From NCBI GenBank assembly GCA_947066105.1, contig CAMSYM010000007.1:31610-95609 (forward strand): a stretch of 64,000 bases of DNA. Direction: 5' to 3'. Every line of letters starts with the position of its first letter. Within the stretch, counting starts at the first letter, position 1. The position numbers and the translations under genes are program-made. Below, piece by piece: positions 43,250-53,829 of this stretch. This DNA is from an uncultured Clostridia bacterium. Lineage in GTDB: Bacteria; Bacillota; Clostridia; Christensenellales; Pumilibacteraceae. The notes below the pieces were generated by a model that saw only the letters and a program-made list of their open reading frames with translations, ran no database searches and was not told where the DNA came from.

Positions 43250-44107
43250 TCAAAACCTGTACCCGACTGCCAAGCACGCCACGCCGAGAATTCCCGCCAA
43301 CACCAACTGATGCGCAAGGAAAAACAACAGTGCATGCCGCCCGACGAAATTTATCGGTTTGTTCCACACGCCGTCTAACCGCGGCAAAAGCGATACGCGC
43401 ACGGCATACGCCGCCTTGCCCCAGTACATGCCTATAAGCACCATACCGACGTACGGGAACAGTCCGAACCAATCGTCGCCGTAAGCGTGAGTACCCAACA
43501 CATAGCCCAAAAAATGATCGTTCGTGAACGTTTTGTCATAGTTGAACATTATATCCCAAAACTTAAAGCCTATCCCGACCGACATTATCACGACGCCCAA
43601 AACGAGCGGCGCGTACTTATTGACGTGTTTGTTAAACGAAGTCAACACGTCGACAGCCGCCGCGCAAAGTATGCTCATCGCTATGCATTGCAGAATGCCG
43701 AACACAACGCCGTCCTGCATTATGCCGAACTCGCGCAAAACGAACGTCGCGCCCGTAAACACTACGGACACCGCGCCCAACAGCGCGCCGCGTTTGGTGT
43801 TATCGCGCGAAAACGCACAGCTCGTTCCAACAAGAAACAAAAACAAAAACACGAATATATAGTGCGCCCAAAACCGAAATCCGTACTCGCCCGTCGTGTT
43901 CCAGTAAGCTCGCGCAAAATCGTTCAAGGTCTGCAAAAAAGCATTGCTAATATCGCGCGAATTGGAAAACCAACTTTTAAAGCTCGCCAGATCGAACATA
44001 AAGTGATCGAAGCACATGGCTATCACCGCAACGCCGCGCAAAAAATCGAGTTCCCACACTCGGCGCTTTTTATCGCGAAATATCGGATCGACGCATACTT
44101 TGTCCAT
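43250..44107 (-). CDS. DUF1624 (HGSNAT-like) membrane acyltransferase
   Basis: The 285-residue protein has about eight helices and begins with RRVWELDFLRGVAVIAMCFDH; the catalytic His/Asp region and ELDFLRG match DUF1624/heparan-acetyltransferase-like proteins, which may move acyl groups across the membrane to surface sugars. It lies 87 nt upstream of the acyl-ligase gene on the same strand, so the ligase could supply its donor; that link is inferred. Confidence 0.8.
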   Translation of the reverse strand: MDKVCVDPIFRDKKRRVWELDFLRGVAVIAMCFDHFMFDLASFKSWFSNSRDISNAFLQTLNDFARAYWNTTGEYGFRFWAHYIFVFLFLFLVGTSCAFSRDNTKRGALLGAVSVVFTGATFVLREFGIMQDGVVFGILQCIAMSILCAAAVDVLTSFNKHVNKYAPLVLGVVIMSVGIGFKFWDIMFNYDKTFTNDHFLGYVLGTHAYGDDWFGLFPYVGMVLIGMYWGKAAYAVRVSLLPRLDGVWNKPINFVGRHALLFFLAHQLVLAGILGVACLAVGYRF

Positions 44108-44241
44108 ACATATTATTTTACACTATTTTAAAGCAAAAGTAAAGCCGCGCGCAAAGCCGTAGCATAAAATTTATTCGACAAAATACCCGTCGTATCCGCA
44201 AATAAAATTTTTATGACTATCACACGCCGAATATCGGTGCG

Positions 44242-46611
44242 TTATACGTCGCGCATCATGCGCACGGCAGGCATGCGCATGATTTTTAATACAGGCAAAA
44301 CGCACGCCGAACCGACTACGACAAAAAGCGTCAAAGCGGTCACGGGCAACGCCAAATGATACGCGCCGAAAAACGCTATACCGAAACGCGCGTTGAGTAT
44401 CGCGCCCGCCGTCAGTGCGATCGCGCACGTAGCCGCAAGCGATACAAGCCCGACGATCGCACTCTCCGCGACCAAAACCTTGGCAAGCCCGCCCGCGCCG
44501 CAACCGTTTGCTTTGAGTATACCGAGCGTTCGGAGCTTATCCGCAAAGCTTTGCAACAAAAAGTTTAAAAGAAGCGCCGACGAGAACGCCGCAAAAACGC
44601 AGGCAAGCACGCCCGACGCCGTCTTTATCCCGTCGATAACATCGGCGCGACCGTCGACCGCGCGCACCGCCGTATTGTCGAGCCGCAAGCCGTGTTTCCC
44701 GCGCGCGATAAACCTTTTAACGGCGGGCGAATTTTTGACAATCAACGCGTCGAACTCGCCGCCGAACACACCGTAAAGCTCATCGTACAGCGCGTCGTCG
44801 GCTATGAGCGCGGCGACATTGCCCATAAAGAATCCGTTTATGTGCGCCGTGTACGACAGCCCCGAATCAAGATCGGTCAACTCGCAAACGAACTCGCTCG
44901 GAAACCCGTATGCGCCTTTATGCTTTTCATAGACCGCCGCCATGTGCGCGCCGTCGAAGCGCCCGTCGCACAGCTCGGCGAACACCGCGCCGAGATCGAA
45001 AAAGCGTTTGCCGCCAAGCTCGATATCGCACTCGACGCTTTGTAACAGATCGGGCATATGCTCGATAGATATAAGGCACTTGCCGCGCCCGCCGCTCGGT
45101 ATATAAGCGTCGAATTCGGGCAAGCTTTTGACGATCGCCCCGACCGACACGGGCGGCATATTTCCGCCCGAAGTTATCCTGCAATCGCCCATTGCGACCG
45201 CGCCGTCGAAATATTCAGATACGTCGCTTACGAACATAAGCCCGTGCGGCGACGTTTGCAATGTCACGGCAAAGTCTTCGGCAAGCCCGCCGTATGTATC
45301 GGTATGTTTGAGCGCGTCGAAGCTTGCCGTATCGAAATGCGTATCGACTATGCCCACTATACGATAGGCACGTCCGCCGACGGTAAGCTCTTCCCCTATG
45401 ATGTCCGCATAGCTCGACTTTGCGTATAAAAGCCTGTTGAGTATGTTCGCCGAAAACGCGGTAACGCACAGCTCGTCGCGAGTCTGCGGCAACCGTCCCG
45501 TCACGACAAAGCCCCAAGCGTCGGCAAGCTCTTGCGACAGCTCGGCAAACGCCGTCGGCAACGCGCTGTCGTATATGTTGTCGCCGCAATTATCGAGCTC
45601 TATCCCGTCCGCCGCCACTACGCTCATGGATAAACCGACCACGCCGTCGATGCTCTCCTTTTCGGCAAGCTTTACGGGCACGCGCATTTCGCTATCGGCG
45701 CGATATCCGACGATCGCGCCGTACTCGACGTTGCCATTTCGCATTGCGTCGTATACAATATCCGCAAACCCGACGAACGCCGAAGCCAACGCTATGCACA
45801 TAAACGAAAAAGCGAGCGTGGCAAGCAACACAGTCGCGAACAACCGCAACGGGTGCGCCTTAAAGCTCGCACAGCCTATCTTTGCCGCCGTTTTCATAGG
45901 TAGTCGCGGCGTTTTAAGCTCCGCTCCGTCCGTCGCTTGCGACTCGTATCCCGCACAGCTGTCGCTTACTATTCGACCGTCGACAAGCTCTATTATCCTG
46001 TCACAGTATTTTTCCGCACTCGCACTGTCGTGCGTCACCGCTATCACAAGCGTGCTTGCGGATATCTCCTTTAACAGCTCGAATATGCTTACGCCCGTGC
46101 TTTCGTCCAATGCGCCAGTCGGCTCGTCCGCAAATATTATCCGCGGTCGTTTGACGATCGCTCGCGCTATCGCCACGCGCTGTTTTTGTCCGCCCGACAG
46201 CTCCGTTACTTTCCTGTCGCCGTAGCCGCCAAGCCCCACGCTTTCGAGCGCGCGATCGACAGCGCCGTCGTCCCTTTCCCCGTTGAGTTCGAGCGACAGC
46301 TTTACGTTCTCTTTTACGTTAAGCTCGGGCATCAAGTTGTATTCTTGAAATATAAACCCGCAATACGTATTGCGGTACTTATCCCGCTCGCGTTCCGTGC
46401 AGTGCGCTATGTCTTTGCCGCATATCTCTATCTTGCCGCCGTCCGCTTCATCCAGCCCGCTCAACAGATCGAGCAACGTGGTCTTTCCGCTGCCCGACTT
46501 CCCGCGTATAAATACCAATCCGCGGTCGGGCAACTCCATGCTTATGTCGTTTAACGCTTTTACTTCGCCGTTCTTATGCCGGTATGTCTTGCTTAAATTC
46601 GCGACTTTCAT
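44242..46611 (-). CDS. MacB-like fused ABC exporter, copy 1
   Basis: The 789-residue protein joins an ATPase domain (Walker [10 protein letters not shown] 37-45, signature LSGGQKQR, Walker B IIFADEP, His in VTHD) to an FtsX-like permease part with one helix near residue 260, a large extracytoplasmic domain (about 290-640) and three C-terminal helices. Its ATG overlaps the stop of copy 2 (ATGA). The first 125 residues equal those of copy 2. Such fused MacB types export peptides, lipoproteins or resist cationic peptides; no partner membrane-fusion gene is seen, as expected for Gram-positives. Confidence 0.87.
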   Translation of the reverse strand: MKVANLSKTYRHKNGEVKALNDISMELPDRGLVFIRGKSGSGKTTLLDLLSGLDEADGGKIEICGKDIAHCTERERDKYRNTYCGFIFQEYNLMPELNVKENVKLSLELNGERDDGAVDRALESVGLGGYGDRKVTELSGGQKQRVAIARAIVKRPRIIFADEPTGALDESTGVSIFELLKEISASTLVIAVTHDSASAEKYCDRIIELVDGRIVSDSCAGYESQATDGAELKTPRLPMKTAAKIGCASFKAHPLRLFATVLLATLAFSFMCIALASAFVGFADIVYDAMRNGNVEYGAIVGYRADSEMRVPVKLAEKESIDGVVGLSMSVVAADGIELDNCGDNIYDSALPTAFAELSQELADAWGFVVTGRLPQTRDELCVTAFSANILNRLLYAKSSYADIIGEELTVGGRAYRIVGIVDTHFDTASFDALKHTDTYGGLAEDFAVTLQTSPHGLMFVSDVSEYFDGAVAMGDCRITSGGNMPPVSVGAIVKSLPEFDAYIPSGGRGKCLISIEHMPDLLQSVECDIELGGKRFFDLGAVFAELCDGRFDGAHMAAVYEKHKGAYGFPSEFVCELTDLDSGLSYTAHINGFFMGNVAALIADDALYDELYGVFGGEFDALIVKNSPAVKRFIARGKHGLRLDNTAVRAVDGRADVIDGIKTASGVLACVFAAFSSALLLNFLLQSFADKLRTLGILKANGCGAGGLAKVLVAESAIVGLVSLAATCAIALTAGAILNARFGIAFFGAYHLALPVTALTLFVVVGSACVLPVLKIMRMPAVRMMRDV
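46238..46611. repeat. 374-bp direct repeat, copy 1 (with 48337-48710)
   Basis: Line-by-line reading shows this stretch is identical to 48337-48710, ending exactly at the ATG of each exporter gene. Substitutions start just beyond both ends. Confidence 0.92.
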
Positions 46612-48710
46612 TTTATCTGCCCTTTGCCTATTGCGTCGACGGGCGTGAGCTTACGCATAGAATACAGCGGGATACTCAGCCCCGTAATGCCGCATAACGC
46701 CACGACTCCCGACATTGCAGCTACGATCCAAGGCGCAAAACGCAACACGCGAAACGACGCTCCCGACCACTCGACGATAAGCGCGTTTAAAAAAGTAGAA
46801 ACAGCTACGGCGACGAATACCGTCGATAACAAAAACACCGCGGCGCAAACGACGGCGACACTGCTCCCGTAAATTTTAATCAAGCTTTTACCGTCCGCGC
46901 CCAATGCCGTAAGTATGCCTATTTGCTTCATTTGTCCGCGCATAGACGCGCCTATAAAATTGACAAGCAGTACGAACGCCGCAACAAACAATACCGCGCT
47001 CGAATACAGACATATATACTTGACAAACCTTAAATTATCCGACGCAACGTAATATCCCATGCTCATGCCGTCCGAAAAGCGAAATCGCACTCCGTCATTT
47101 TCGTGATGCAATACGAAATTCGCCAGCTTGTCGAAGTCGGCGTCGACCTTACAAATGATAAAACTGCCGTCGGCATATCCGTCATGATCGATAAATCCGT
47201 CGCATACGAATACTTTATTATGCGGGTGCTCGACGTTATCGAAATGACTCGATGCGCAAGCCTTTCCGCAACCGGTATCCACCACTCCGACTACCGTACG
47301 CCTGAATTTACCCTGAATAACGCCCGCATTACCGTTGTCGTCGATATACGGCTGTTCGACAGATAAGGTAAAGCCCAAAATATCGTATTCGCTTTCAAAC
47401 GTGTAATTTACTCCGTCGACATCGACTCCGCCGTAAGACAACGTATTGAATATATTTTCGTTGATCGCTACTTCGTTCGCATTCTCGGGCAGACGCCCGA
47501 TCACATTAAAGCCCATAGCCGCTATATCCGCGTTATCGACATGAATAAAACCGTTCGCGCTTACCGCAAACGCGCGCTCGTCGGTCGAAGTTTCTTTCAG
47601 CAATTGTCTGATAGGCATCGTCACTTCGCGCTGAAAATCGACGATAGGCACGCATTGCACATAGCATATCGGTCCGCCGTATACGCTGTTCAATATCTTA
47701 CCATCCGCAGGTTTAACGATCGTTTCTTTCCAATGACGCCCGTCGCCGCCGAAAAAACCGTCTAACGAACTATCCGCACCGTCATAACGCTCGTCTGCCT
47801 TTTGTTTGCATACAGCGGCAAATTCGTAGCCGTCGGCATACACCGCTTTCACATAATTACTTTCGGGGTCGGATACGGCAATATTCAGACAGATACCCAT
47901 AAAAGAAAACGCCGCTACCGAAAGCAACAGCGTCGCTATAAACCGTACGGGGTGAAGCTTAAAGTTGATACAGCCTATCTTTGCCGCCGTTTTCATAGAC
48001 AGTCGCGGCGTTTTAAGCTCCGCTCCGTCCGTCGCTTGCGACTCGTATCCCGCGTCGCTGTCGCTTATTATCTTACCGTCCGCAAGCTCTATTACCCTGT
48101 CTCCGTACTTCTCCGCGCTCGCCCTGTCGTGCGACACGGCTACCACAAGCGTGCTTGCGGATATATCATTTAACAGCTCGAATATGCTCGCGCCCGTTTG
48201 TTCGTCAAGCGCGCCCGTCGGCTCGTCCGCAAATATTATTCTCGGTCGCTTGACTATTGCACGCGCGATCGCCACGCGTTGTTTCTGTCCCCCGGACAGC
48301 TCCGTTATTTTCCTGTCGCCGTAACCGCTTAACCCTACGCTTTCGAGCGCGCGATCGACAGCGCCGTCGTCCCTTTCCCCGTTGAGTTCGAGCGACAGCT
48401 TTACGTTCTCTTTTACGTTAAGCTCGGGCATCAAGTTGTATTCTTGAAATATAAACCCGCAATACGTATTGCGGTACTTATCCCGCTCGCGTTCCGTGCA
48501 GTGCGCTATGTCTTTGCCGCATATCTCTATCTTGCCGCCGTCCGCTTCATCCAGCCCGCTCAACAGATCGAGCAACGTGGTCTTTCCGCTGCCCGACTTC
48601 CCGCGTATAAATACCAATCCGCGGTCGGGCAACTCCATGCTTATGTCGTTTAACGCTTTTACTTCGCCGTTCTTATGCCGGTATGTCTTGCTTAAATTCG
48701 CGACTTTCAT
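46608..48710 (-). CDS. MacB-like fused ABC exporter, copy 2
   Basis: The 700-residue protein has the same ATPase-FtsX fusion, with a shorter, largely different extracytoplasmic domain (about 285-580). Its first 374 bp are identical to copy 1; from about 180 to 250 residues the two remain close; the permease parts are only distantly alike. It starts the operon; GGGAGGACATG gives a strong ribosome site. The two may act as a heteromeric pair or serve different cargo. Confidence 0.87.
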   Translation of the reverse strand: MKVANLSKTYRHKNGEVKALNDISMELPDRGLVFIRGKSGSGKTTLLDLLSGLDEADGGKIEICGKDIAHCTERERDKYRNTYCGFIFQEYNLMPELNVKENVKLSLELNGERDDGAVDRALESVGLSGYGDRKITELSGGQKQRVAIARAIVKRPRIIFADEPTGALDEQTGASIFELLNDISASTLVVAVSHDRASAEKYGDRVIELADGKIISDSDAGYESQATDGAELKTPRLSMKTAAKIGCINFKLHPVRFIATLLLSVAAFSFMGICLNIAVSDPESNYVKAVYADGYEFAAVCKQKADERYDGADSSLDGFFGGDGRHWKETIVKPADGKILNSVYGGPICYVQCVPIVDFQREVTMPIRQLLKETSTDERAFAVSANGFIHVDNADIAAMGFNVIGRLPENANEVAINENIFNTLSYGGVDVDGVNYTFESEYDILGFTLSVEQPYIDDNGNAGVIQGKFRRTVVGVVDTGCGKACASSHFDNVEHPHNKVFVCDGFIDHDGYADGSFIICKVDADFDKLANFVLHHENDGVRFRFSDGMSMGYYVASDNLRFVKYICLYSSAVLFVAAFVLLVNFIGASMRGQMKQIGILTALGADGKSLIKIYGSSVAVVCAAVFLLSTVFVAVAVSTFLNALIVEWSGASFRVLRFAPWIVAAMSGVVALCGITGLSIPLYSMRKLTPVDAIGKGQIK
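48337..48710. repeat. 374-bp direct repeat, copy 2 (with 46238-46611)
   Basis: The second copy covers codons 1 to about 125 of the first exporter gene in the operon. The spacing between copies is 2099 bp. Confidence 0.92.
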
Positions 48711-48739
48711 TCGGCATGTCCTCCCGATCGTTATAGTTT

Positions 48740-48768
48740 ATTATACCATATTATATATACGGTGTCAA
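48740..48768 (-). promoter_or_regulatory. consensus promoter of the ABC exporter pair
   Basis: TTGACA (48768-48763) and TATAAT (48745-48740), 17-bp spacer, about 20 nt of leader before GGGAGG and the ATG at 48710. Confidence 0.85.
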
Positions 48769-48803
48769 TACCTATTACGAATTTAAGGACATGCGCCGCA
48801 CGA

Positions 48804-50657
48804 TCAATCCTGCGTCCTGAATTTGCTTATCAATACCCACACGTCGGCGGGAGTAACCCCCGCGACGCGCGACGCCTGTCCTATGGAAAGCGGTTTTGCG
48901 GCGTTGAGCTTTTCGCGCGCTTCCAGCCGCAAGCCGTCCACCGTCGAATAATCGAGTTCGGGCGAAAGCCGCATATTTTCCAGCCGCGACTTTTCTTTCA
49001 GCTCGGCACTTTGCCGTTTTAAATAGCTGTCGTAACGGATAGCCGCGTACACTTCGAGCTTTGCGGGCGGCATGATGCCCTTAAACAGATCGCAATGCTT
49101 ATCGAACAGATCCAACGTTACGTTGGGGCGTTTTAAAACTTCGCCCGCAGTCATTGGTTTGGCGTTTTCTTCGCACGCCGCCGCGAATATTTCCGTTACT
49201 TTATCGAGCGGGAGCTGTGTCGACGCGAGCCGCTCGCATTTTTTTATCTGCGCTTTTTTTCGCGCCAAAAGCTTTTTGCGCTCGTCGGTGACCGTGCCGT
49301 ATTTATACGCATGCTCGGTCAATCGCAGGTCGGCGTTGTCCTGACGCAGGCTCAATCGGCATTCCGCTCTGCCCGTCAGCATGCGGTACGGCTCGTCGCT
49401 GCCCACCGTAACAAGGTCATCCGTCATTACTCCGATATAGCTATTGGTCCTGTCGAGTACGAGCGGCTCGATCCCGCGGATATACGCCGAAGCGTTTATG
49501 CCCGCCAACAGCCCTTGCGCCGCCGCCTCCTCGTACCCGCTCGTGCCGTTGACCTGCCCCGCAAAAAACAGCCCTGCTATGCGCTTGGACATAAGGCTCG
49601 GAAAAAGCTCGCGCGCGTCGATGCACTCGTATTCTATCGCATATGCGTCGCGCACGACGGACACGTTTTCCAGTCCCACTATCGATCGGTACATTTCACG
49701 CTGAACGTCGGGCGGGAGCGACGTGGATATGCCTTGGATATACCACTCGTCCGTACCGTCGCCTTCCGGTTCGAGAAAAAACGTGTGGCGCGGCTTGTCC
49801 GCAAACCGCACTATCTTATCCTCGATCGACGGGCAATAACGCGCGCCCGTACCCGTTATAAGTCCGAGCTTGCGCGGCGAATCGCACAAAGCGGCGCGAA
49901 TGATACCGTGCGTTTTTTCGTTGGTGTAACCGAGATAGCACACCGCCGTGTTTTTCGGCTGCTTTTTGGTCAGCGCAGAAAACGTGTACGGCACTTCGTC
50001 GCCATGCTGCATTTCCAGCCGCGAAAAATCTATCGTCCTGCCGGCAAGCCGCGCGGGCGTACCAGTTTTGAACCGACGCAAGCTAAATCCGAGCGCGCGC
50101 AAGCTTTCCGCCAAATAGTCGCTACGCGAAAAACAGACAGGTCCGCGCTTTTGCACCGACCGTCCGCAAATAACGGTGCTGTCCATATACACGCCTGACG
50201 CTATGACGACCGCCTTGCAACGGTACGTATTGCCCGTGACGCACTCTACCGTAAAATCGCCGTCGCGGCGAACGATGTTTTTAACTTCGTCTTGCCGCAT
50301 GGAAAGATTATCGGCGCTTTCGAGCGCACGCTTGGTAAAAGCGTGATACTTGTATTTATCTTCCTGCGCGCGCAGACTGCGCACCGCCAGTCCCTTGCTC
50401 GAATTGAGCATGCGGATCTGTGTCGCGCAAGCGTCGGCGGCAATGCCCATAAACCCGCCGAGCGCGTCCAGCTCGCGCACCAAATGTCCTTTGCCCGTTC
50501 CGCCTATCGACGGATTGCACGCCATATACCCGACGTTATCGGGCGTGATGGAAGTGACGAGCGTTTTCGCGCCCGTCCTTGCGAGCGCCAAAGCCGCTTC
50601 TATCCCCGCATGCCCAGCGCCGACTACTATTGCATCGTAATAAATACAGTTTACCAT
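48804..50657 (-). CDS. mnmG: tRNA uridine-5-carboxymethylaminomethyl(34) synthesis enzyme
   Basis: The 617-residue FAD enzyme has GAGHAG (13-18), YMACNPSIGGTGKGHLVRELDALGG, LRRFKTGTPAR and the C-terminal helical domain with the ending RVAGVTPADVWVLISKF. It works with MnmE to modify wobble uridine 34. I start at the ATG at 50657; a TTG 11 codons earlier is open but unlikely. mnmE and rsmG, its usual neighbours, are absent here. Confidence 0.94.
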   Translation of the reverse strand: MVNCIYYDAIVVGAGHAGIEAALALARTGAKTLVTSITPDNVGYMACNPSIGGTGKGHLVRELDALGGFMGIAADACATQIRMLNSSKGLAVRSLRAQEDKYKYHAFTKRALESADNLSMRQDEVKNIVRRDGDFTVECVTGNTYRCKAVVIASGVYMDSTVICGRSVQKRGPVCFSRSDYLAESLRALGFSLRRFKTGTPARLAGRTIDFSRLEMQHGDEVPYTFSALTKKQPKNTAVCYLGYTNEKTHGIIRAALCDSPRKLGLITGTGARYCPSIEDKIVRFADKPRHTFFLEPEGDGTDEWYIQGISTSLPPDVQREMYRSIVGLENVSVVRDAYAIEYECIDARELFPSLMSKRIAGLFFAGQVNGTSGYEEAAAQGLLAGINASAYIRGIEPLVLDRTNSYIGVMTDDLVTVGSDEPYRMLTGRAECRLSLRQDNADLRLTEHAYKYGTVTDERKKLLARKKAQIKKCERLASTQLPLDKVTEIFAAACEENAKPMTAGEVLKRPNVTLDLFDKHCDLFKGIMPPAKLEVYAAIRYDSYLKRQSAELKEKSRLENMRLSPELDYSTVDGLRLEAREKLNAAKPLSIGQASRVAGVTPADVWVLISKFRTQD

Positions 50658-50827
50658 TGAATACCGCTTTCGTAAAAGAATACGCCGCAAACGGCGTTGG
50701 CTTCCGAAAAATATTATATCACAGCCTTACGCCGTTTTGCAAGCATACTTATAATACAAGCGCTCGTTTTTTAACGCGGCGTGTCGCGCTTGCCCGTCCG
50801 CAAATATAGAATTGCCGCAATTAAACG

Positions 50828-50861
50828 ACCCGCCGTTTGACTATCCTGTCAAACGGCGGGT
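50828..50861 (-). terminator. terminator of the pot operon
   Basis: A perfect 13-bp stem (ACCCGCCGTTTGA with TCAAACGGCGGGT, 8-nt loop) follows the potD stop by about 35 nt. The T run is short, so it may also stabilise the mRNA end. Confidence 0.75.
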
Positions 50862-50894
50862 CTGCGATCGCTTTTTCATTTATCCGAACGGAAA

Positions 50895-52133
50895 TCATAA
50901 TCCCGCGCGAACGTCTATCCACATGCTGTCGAGCGCGGTGTTCATCGATTTGCCGAAATCCCGCATAACGCCGCAACGCGCCAAAACGCTTTCCGACGGG
51001 AACATCATGTCGATATACATTTGTTTGAACCCGTCGTAGGTATCTTCGAAAAAGCCGTCTTCGTCGTTTTCGAGTTCTGTCTTGATCTCGTCCATAACGC
51101 TCTTAACGGCAAGCGTGTTGCCCAAATAGTCGTAGTTGATACGCGCGTATTCGTGCGTGTTGATAAACTTCAAAAAGTAATTGGCGGCGTCGGGATTAGC
51201 CGAATATTTGGGAATGAGCCAGCCGTCCACCCAGACGTTGCTCCCTTCCTTCGGCACTTCGTAATAAAAATGATCGCCGCCGTCCTCTTGCATTATCAAC
51301 TGCGCGTCGCACGACCAAAACAGTCCGAGCCAAGCGTCGGTCGTACCCGCAAGCATATCGTTTTTGCCGTCGTCGACCTCGTATTTGAGCAAGACCGAAC
51401 GCTGTGCCAAAAGCGTGGTCTTGGCTTCGTTGATGAGCGTTTGATCTATTTCCGAAAAATACTTGACAAGCTCCGCGCGGTAATTTTCGTTATAATCGGT
51501 AAACCCGTCGGACAGCGCGGAAAGCTTGTCGCTGTTGGCGTAAATACGCGCGACCGAGTACGCGTCGCGCACGCTGTCCTTCATGAGTATGTGCTTATTG
51601 TATTCGGGACGGTCTTTCGCCCAAAGCGCCGACCACGACTTCATAGCATCCGAACCGGAGTCTATTTTGTTTACGTCGTACATAATGCCGAACGTACCCC
51701 AAATGTACGGAACGAAATATTCGTTGGCGGAGTCGAACGGGGTTATCATATCCGCAAGCCCGTCGTAGAACAATCCCGGATCGAACGTATCGAAAATTTC
51801 GGTGTTTATTTTTTGCGCCAGTCCGTCTTTGATCATGCGTTCCGCCATATAGTCGGACGGGCAAACGAGATCGTAATCCTCATGCCGTACTTCGATATGC
51901 GTTATCATATCCTCGTTGGTATCGAAGGTGTTGTACTGCACCTTGATATTTTTGCCCGTTTCTTGCGCATACCATTTTTGGAACTCGTCCGTAAGGCTTT
52001 CGTCCATATAGTCGCCCCAGTTATAAATGCGCAACACGTCGCTTCGCGGCGTACATGCCGTCATCGCCGTCGCGCACGTAACGGCGACAGCCGACGCCGT
52101 TACTACGGAAAGTACTTTGTTGATCTTTTTCAT
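50895..52133 (-). CDS. potD: spermidine/putrescine-binding lipoprotein
   Basis: The 412-residue protein has a lipoprotein signal (ATAMTAC-TP) and the PotD/PotF fold: LRIYNWGDYMDESL, a YDLVCPSDYMAERM site, and Trp/Asp residues including the WSALWAKD region that line the polyamine site. It is somewhat longer than the family norm of about 350. Last gene of the potABCD set. Confidence 0.92.
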   Translation of the reverse strand: MKKINKVLSVVTASAVAVTCATAMTACTPRSDVLRIYNWGDYMDESLTDEFQKWYAQETGKNIKVQYNTFDTNEDMITHIEVRHEDYDLVCPSDYMAERMIKDGLAQKINTEIFDTFDPGLFYDGLADMITPFDSANEYFVPYIWGTFGIMYDVNKIDSGSDAMKSWSALWAKDRPEYNKHILMKDSVRDAYSVARIYANSDKLSALSDGFTDYNENYRAELVKYFSEIDQTLINEAKTTLLAQRSVLLKYEVDDGKNDMLAGTTDAWLGLFWSCDAQLIMQEDGGDHFYYEVPKEGSNVWVDGWLIPKYSANPDAANYFLKFINTHEYARINYDYLGNTLAVKSVMDEIKTELENDEDGFFEDTYDGFKQMYIDMMFPSESVLARCGVMRDFGKSMNTALDSMWIDVRAGL

Positions 52134-52165
52134 TTCTTTCTCCTTGTAAGGTGATTATAAAACGT

Positions 52166-52963
52166 TTATAACACGAGTTGCTTCTTTCTGCGTTTTGCCG
52201 ATACTATGTTCATCGCTATCAAAACGGCGAGTACGGCTACGAACAGAACGGCGGACAGCGCGCGAAGCGTCGGGTCCACGCCCTTTTTGGCGAGCGCGTT
52301 GTACAGATATATGGGGATCGTCGACACATTGCCGTTGATGAACTTACTGACTATAAAATCGTCGAGCGACAGCGTGAACGCCATTATAAACCCGCTTATC
52401 ATGCCGGGGATCAACTGCGGAACGATGACCGTGAACATAGACCGCATGGGCGACGCGCCGAGATCGAGTCCCGCTTCGTACAAATTGGGATTGAGTTGCG
52501 AAAGCCGCGGCATGACGGAAAGGATAACGTACGGCACTGTTATCATGGTGTGCGCGATTATGAGCGTGATCCAGCCGTTAGGCAAGCGCACTACCAAAAA
52601 GAATATCATGAACGCCACGCCCGTGACGATCTCGGCGTTTTCCATCGTGATATTCGCTACGAAGTTTGCCGTGTGTTTTTTCCACTTGCGCATGTGGAAT
52701 ATGCCGACGGCGGCGGCAGTGCCGAGCAAAGTTGCGAGCATTGCGGCGACGAACGCGAGAATGAGCGAATTGCCGAGCGCCGTCATCACCTGCGCGTTAT
52801 TGAAAAGATCGACGTACAGCTCCACCGAAAACCCGCTCCACACGCCGAGCGCGCGAGCATCGGTGAACGAAAACACTATGAGTATGATTATGGGCAAATA
52901 CATAAACACGAGCATAAGCGCGACAAACGACCAAACGACCCCGGTCTTAACGTTTTTGTTCAC
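52166..52963 (-). CDS. potC: spermidine/putrescine ABC permease
   Basis: The 265-residue protein has six membrane helices and the EAA loop EAGLDLGASPMRSMFTVIVPQLIPGMISG. I start at the GTG at 52963 because it overlaps the potB stop (GTGA) and follows GGGAGG by six bases; longer reading is a shadow of potB. Confidence 0.92.
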   Translation of the reverse strand: MNKNVKTGVVWSFVALMLVFMYLPIIILIVFSFTDARALGVWSGFSVELYVDLFNNAQVMTALGNSLILAFVAAMLATLLGTAAAVGIFHMRKWKKHTANFVANITMENAEIVTGVAFMIFFLVVRLPNGWITLIIAHTMITVPYVILSVMPRLSQLNPNLYEAGLDLGASPMRSMFTVIVPQLIPGMISGFIMAFTLSLDDFIVSKFINGNVSTIPIYLYNALAKKGVDPTLRALSAVLFVAVLAVLIAMNIVSAKRRKKQLVL

Positions 52964-53829
52964 AGTATGCCTCCCGTTTCGGTCTTGCCTTTCGTAATGA
53001 GATTGGCTATCAGCACCGTGACCGCGATTAGGATCAACAGTATGAACGAATACGCCGAGCCGATGTTCCACCCGCTGCTGCTGTTGAACCATTGATTGAT
53101 TATATTGCCGAACATGTAAGTGTCGGTATTGCCCAAAATGTCCGATATGGCAAACGTCGATACCGTCGGCATAAATACCATCAGCACGCCCGACACTATA
53201 CCCGGCACGGACAGCGGCAACGTTACTTTGAACAGCGTTTGCACAGGCGACGCGCCGAGATCTTGCGACGCTTCCGTCAACGATCTGTCCATGCCCGAAA
53301 GCACCGAATACAGCGGCAACAGCATGAACGGGAAAAAATCGTACACCATGCCCATGATCACCCGTATCCAGATCGCAAACCCCGTTTCGGGTACGTTCAG
53401 TATGGAAAGCACTATCTTTATCGCATACGTGCGCAACAGCGAGTTTATCCACATGGGCAGTATGAACAGCATTACAAGCACGAACTTTTTATTGAGCGCG
53501 GTCGAGCTTAGCGCGAGCGCCAAAGGATACGCCAACAAAAAGCATATCACCGTCGTCACCAACGCCGCCAATAGCGATTTGCCGAGAATTAACGACGCGC
53601 TCCAACCGTCCGTAAAACGCTTGAAGTTATCGAACGTGAATGCGCCCGTCACGCTGTCGGTAAACGCGTAGTACAGCATTATGAACAGCGGAACAATGAC
53701 AAATATAACGCTCAGCGCCAAGTACGGAAAAGCGAACGCCGAACGCTTTATGCCGCGCATCTTGCGCTTTACGTCTTTTTTGCGCGCTCCGTCGTCGGCG
53801 ACTGCTGTAACGTTTACGCTATCGTTCAT
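52960..53829 (-). CDS. potB: spermidine/putrescine ABC permease
   Basis: About 289 residues with six helices and the EAA loop TEASQDLGASPVQTLFKVTLPLSVPGIVSG. The ATG at 53829 has GGAGG upstream and overlaps the potA end by 11 nt. A cytosolic basic segment (RKKDVKRKMRGIKR) precedes the first helix. Confidence 0.92.
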   Translation of the reverse strand: MNDSVNVTAVADDGARKKDVKRKMRGIKRSAFAFPYLALSVIFVIVPLFIMLYYAFTDSVTGAFTFDNFKRFTDGWSASLILGKSLLAALVTTVICFLLAYPLALALSSTALNKKFVLVMLFILPMWINSLLRTYAIKIVLSILNVPETGFAIWIRVIMGMVYDFFPFMLLPLYSVLSGMDRSLTEASQDLGASPVQTLFKVTLPLSVPGIVSGVLMVFMPTVSTFAISDILGNTDTYMFGNIINQWFNSSSGWNIGSAYSFILLILIAVTVLIANLITKGKTETGGIL

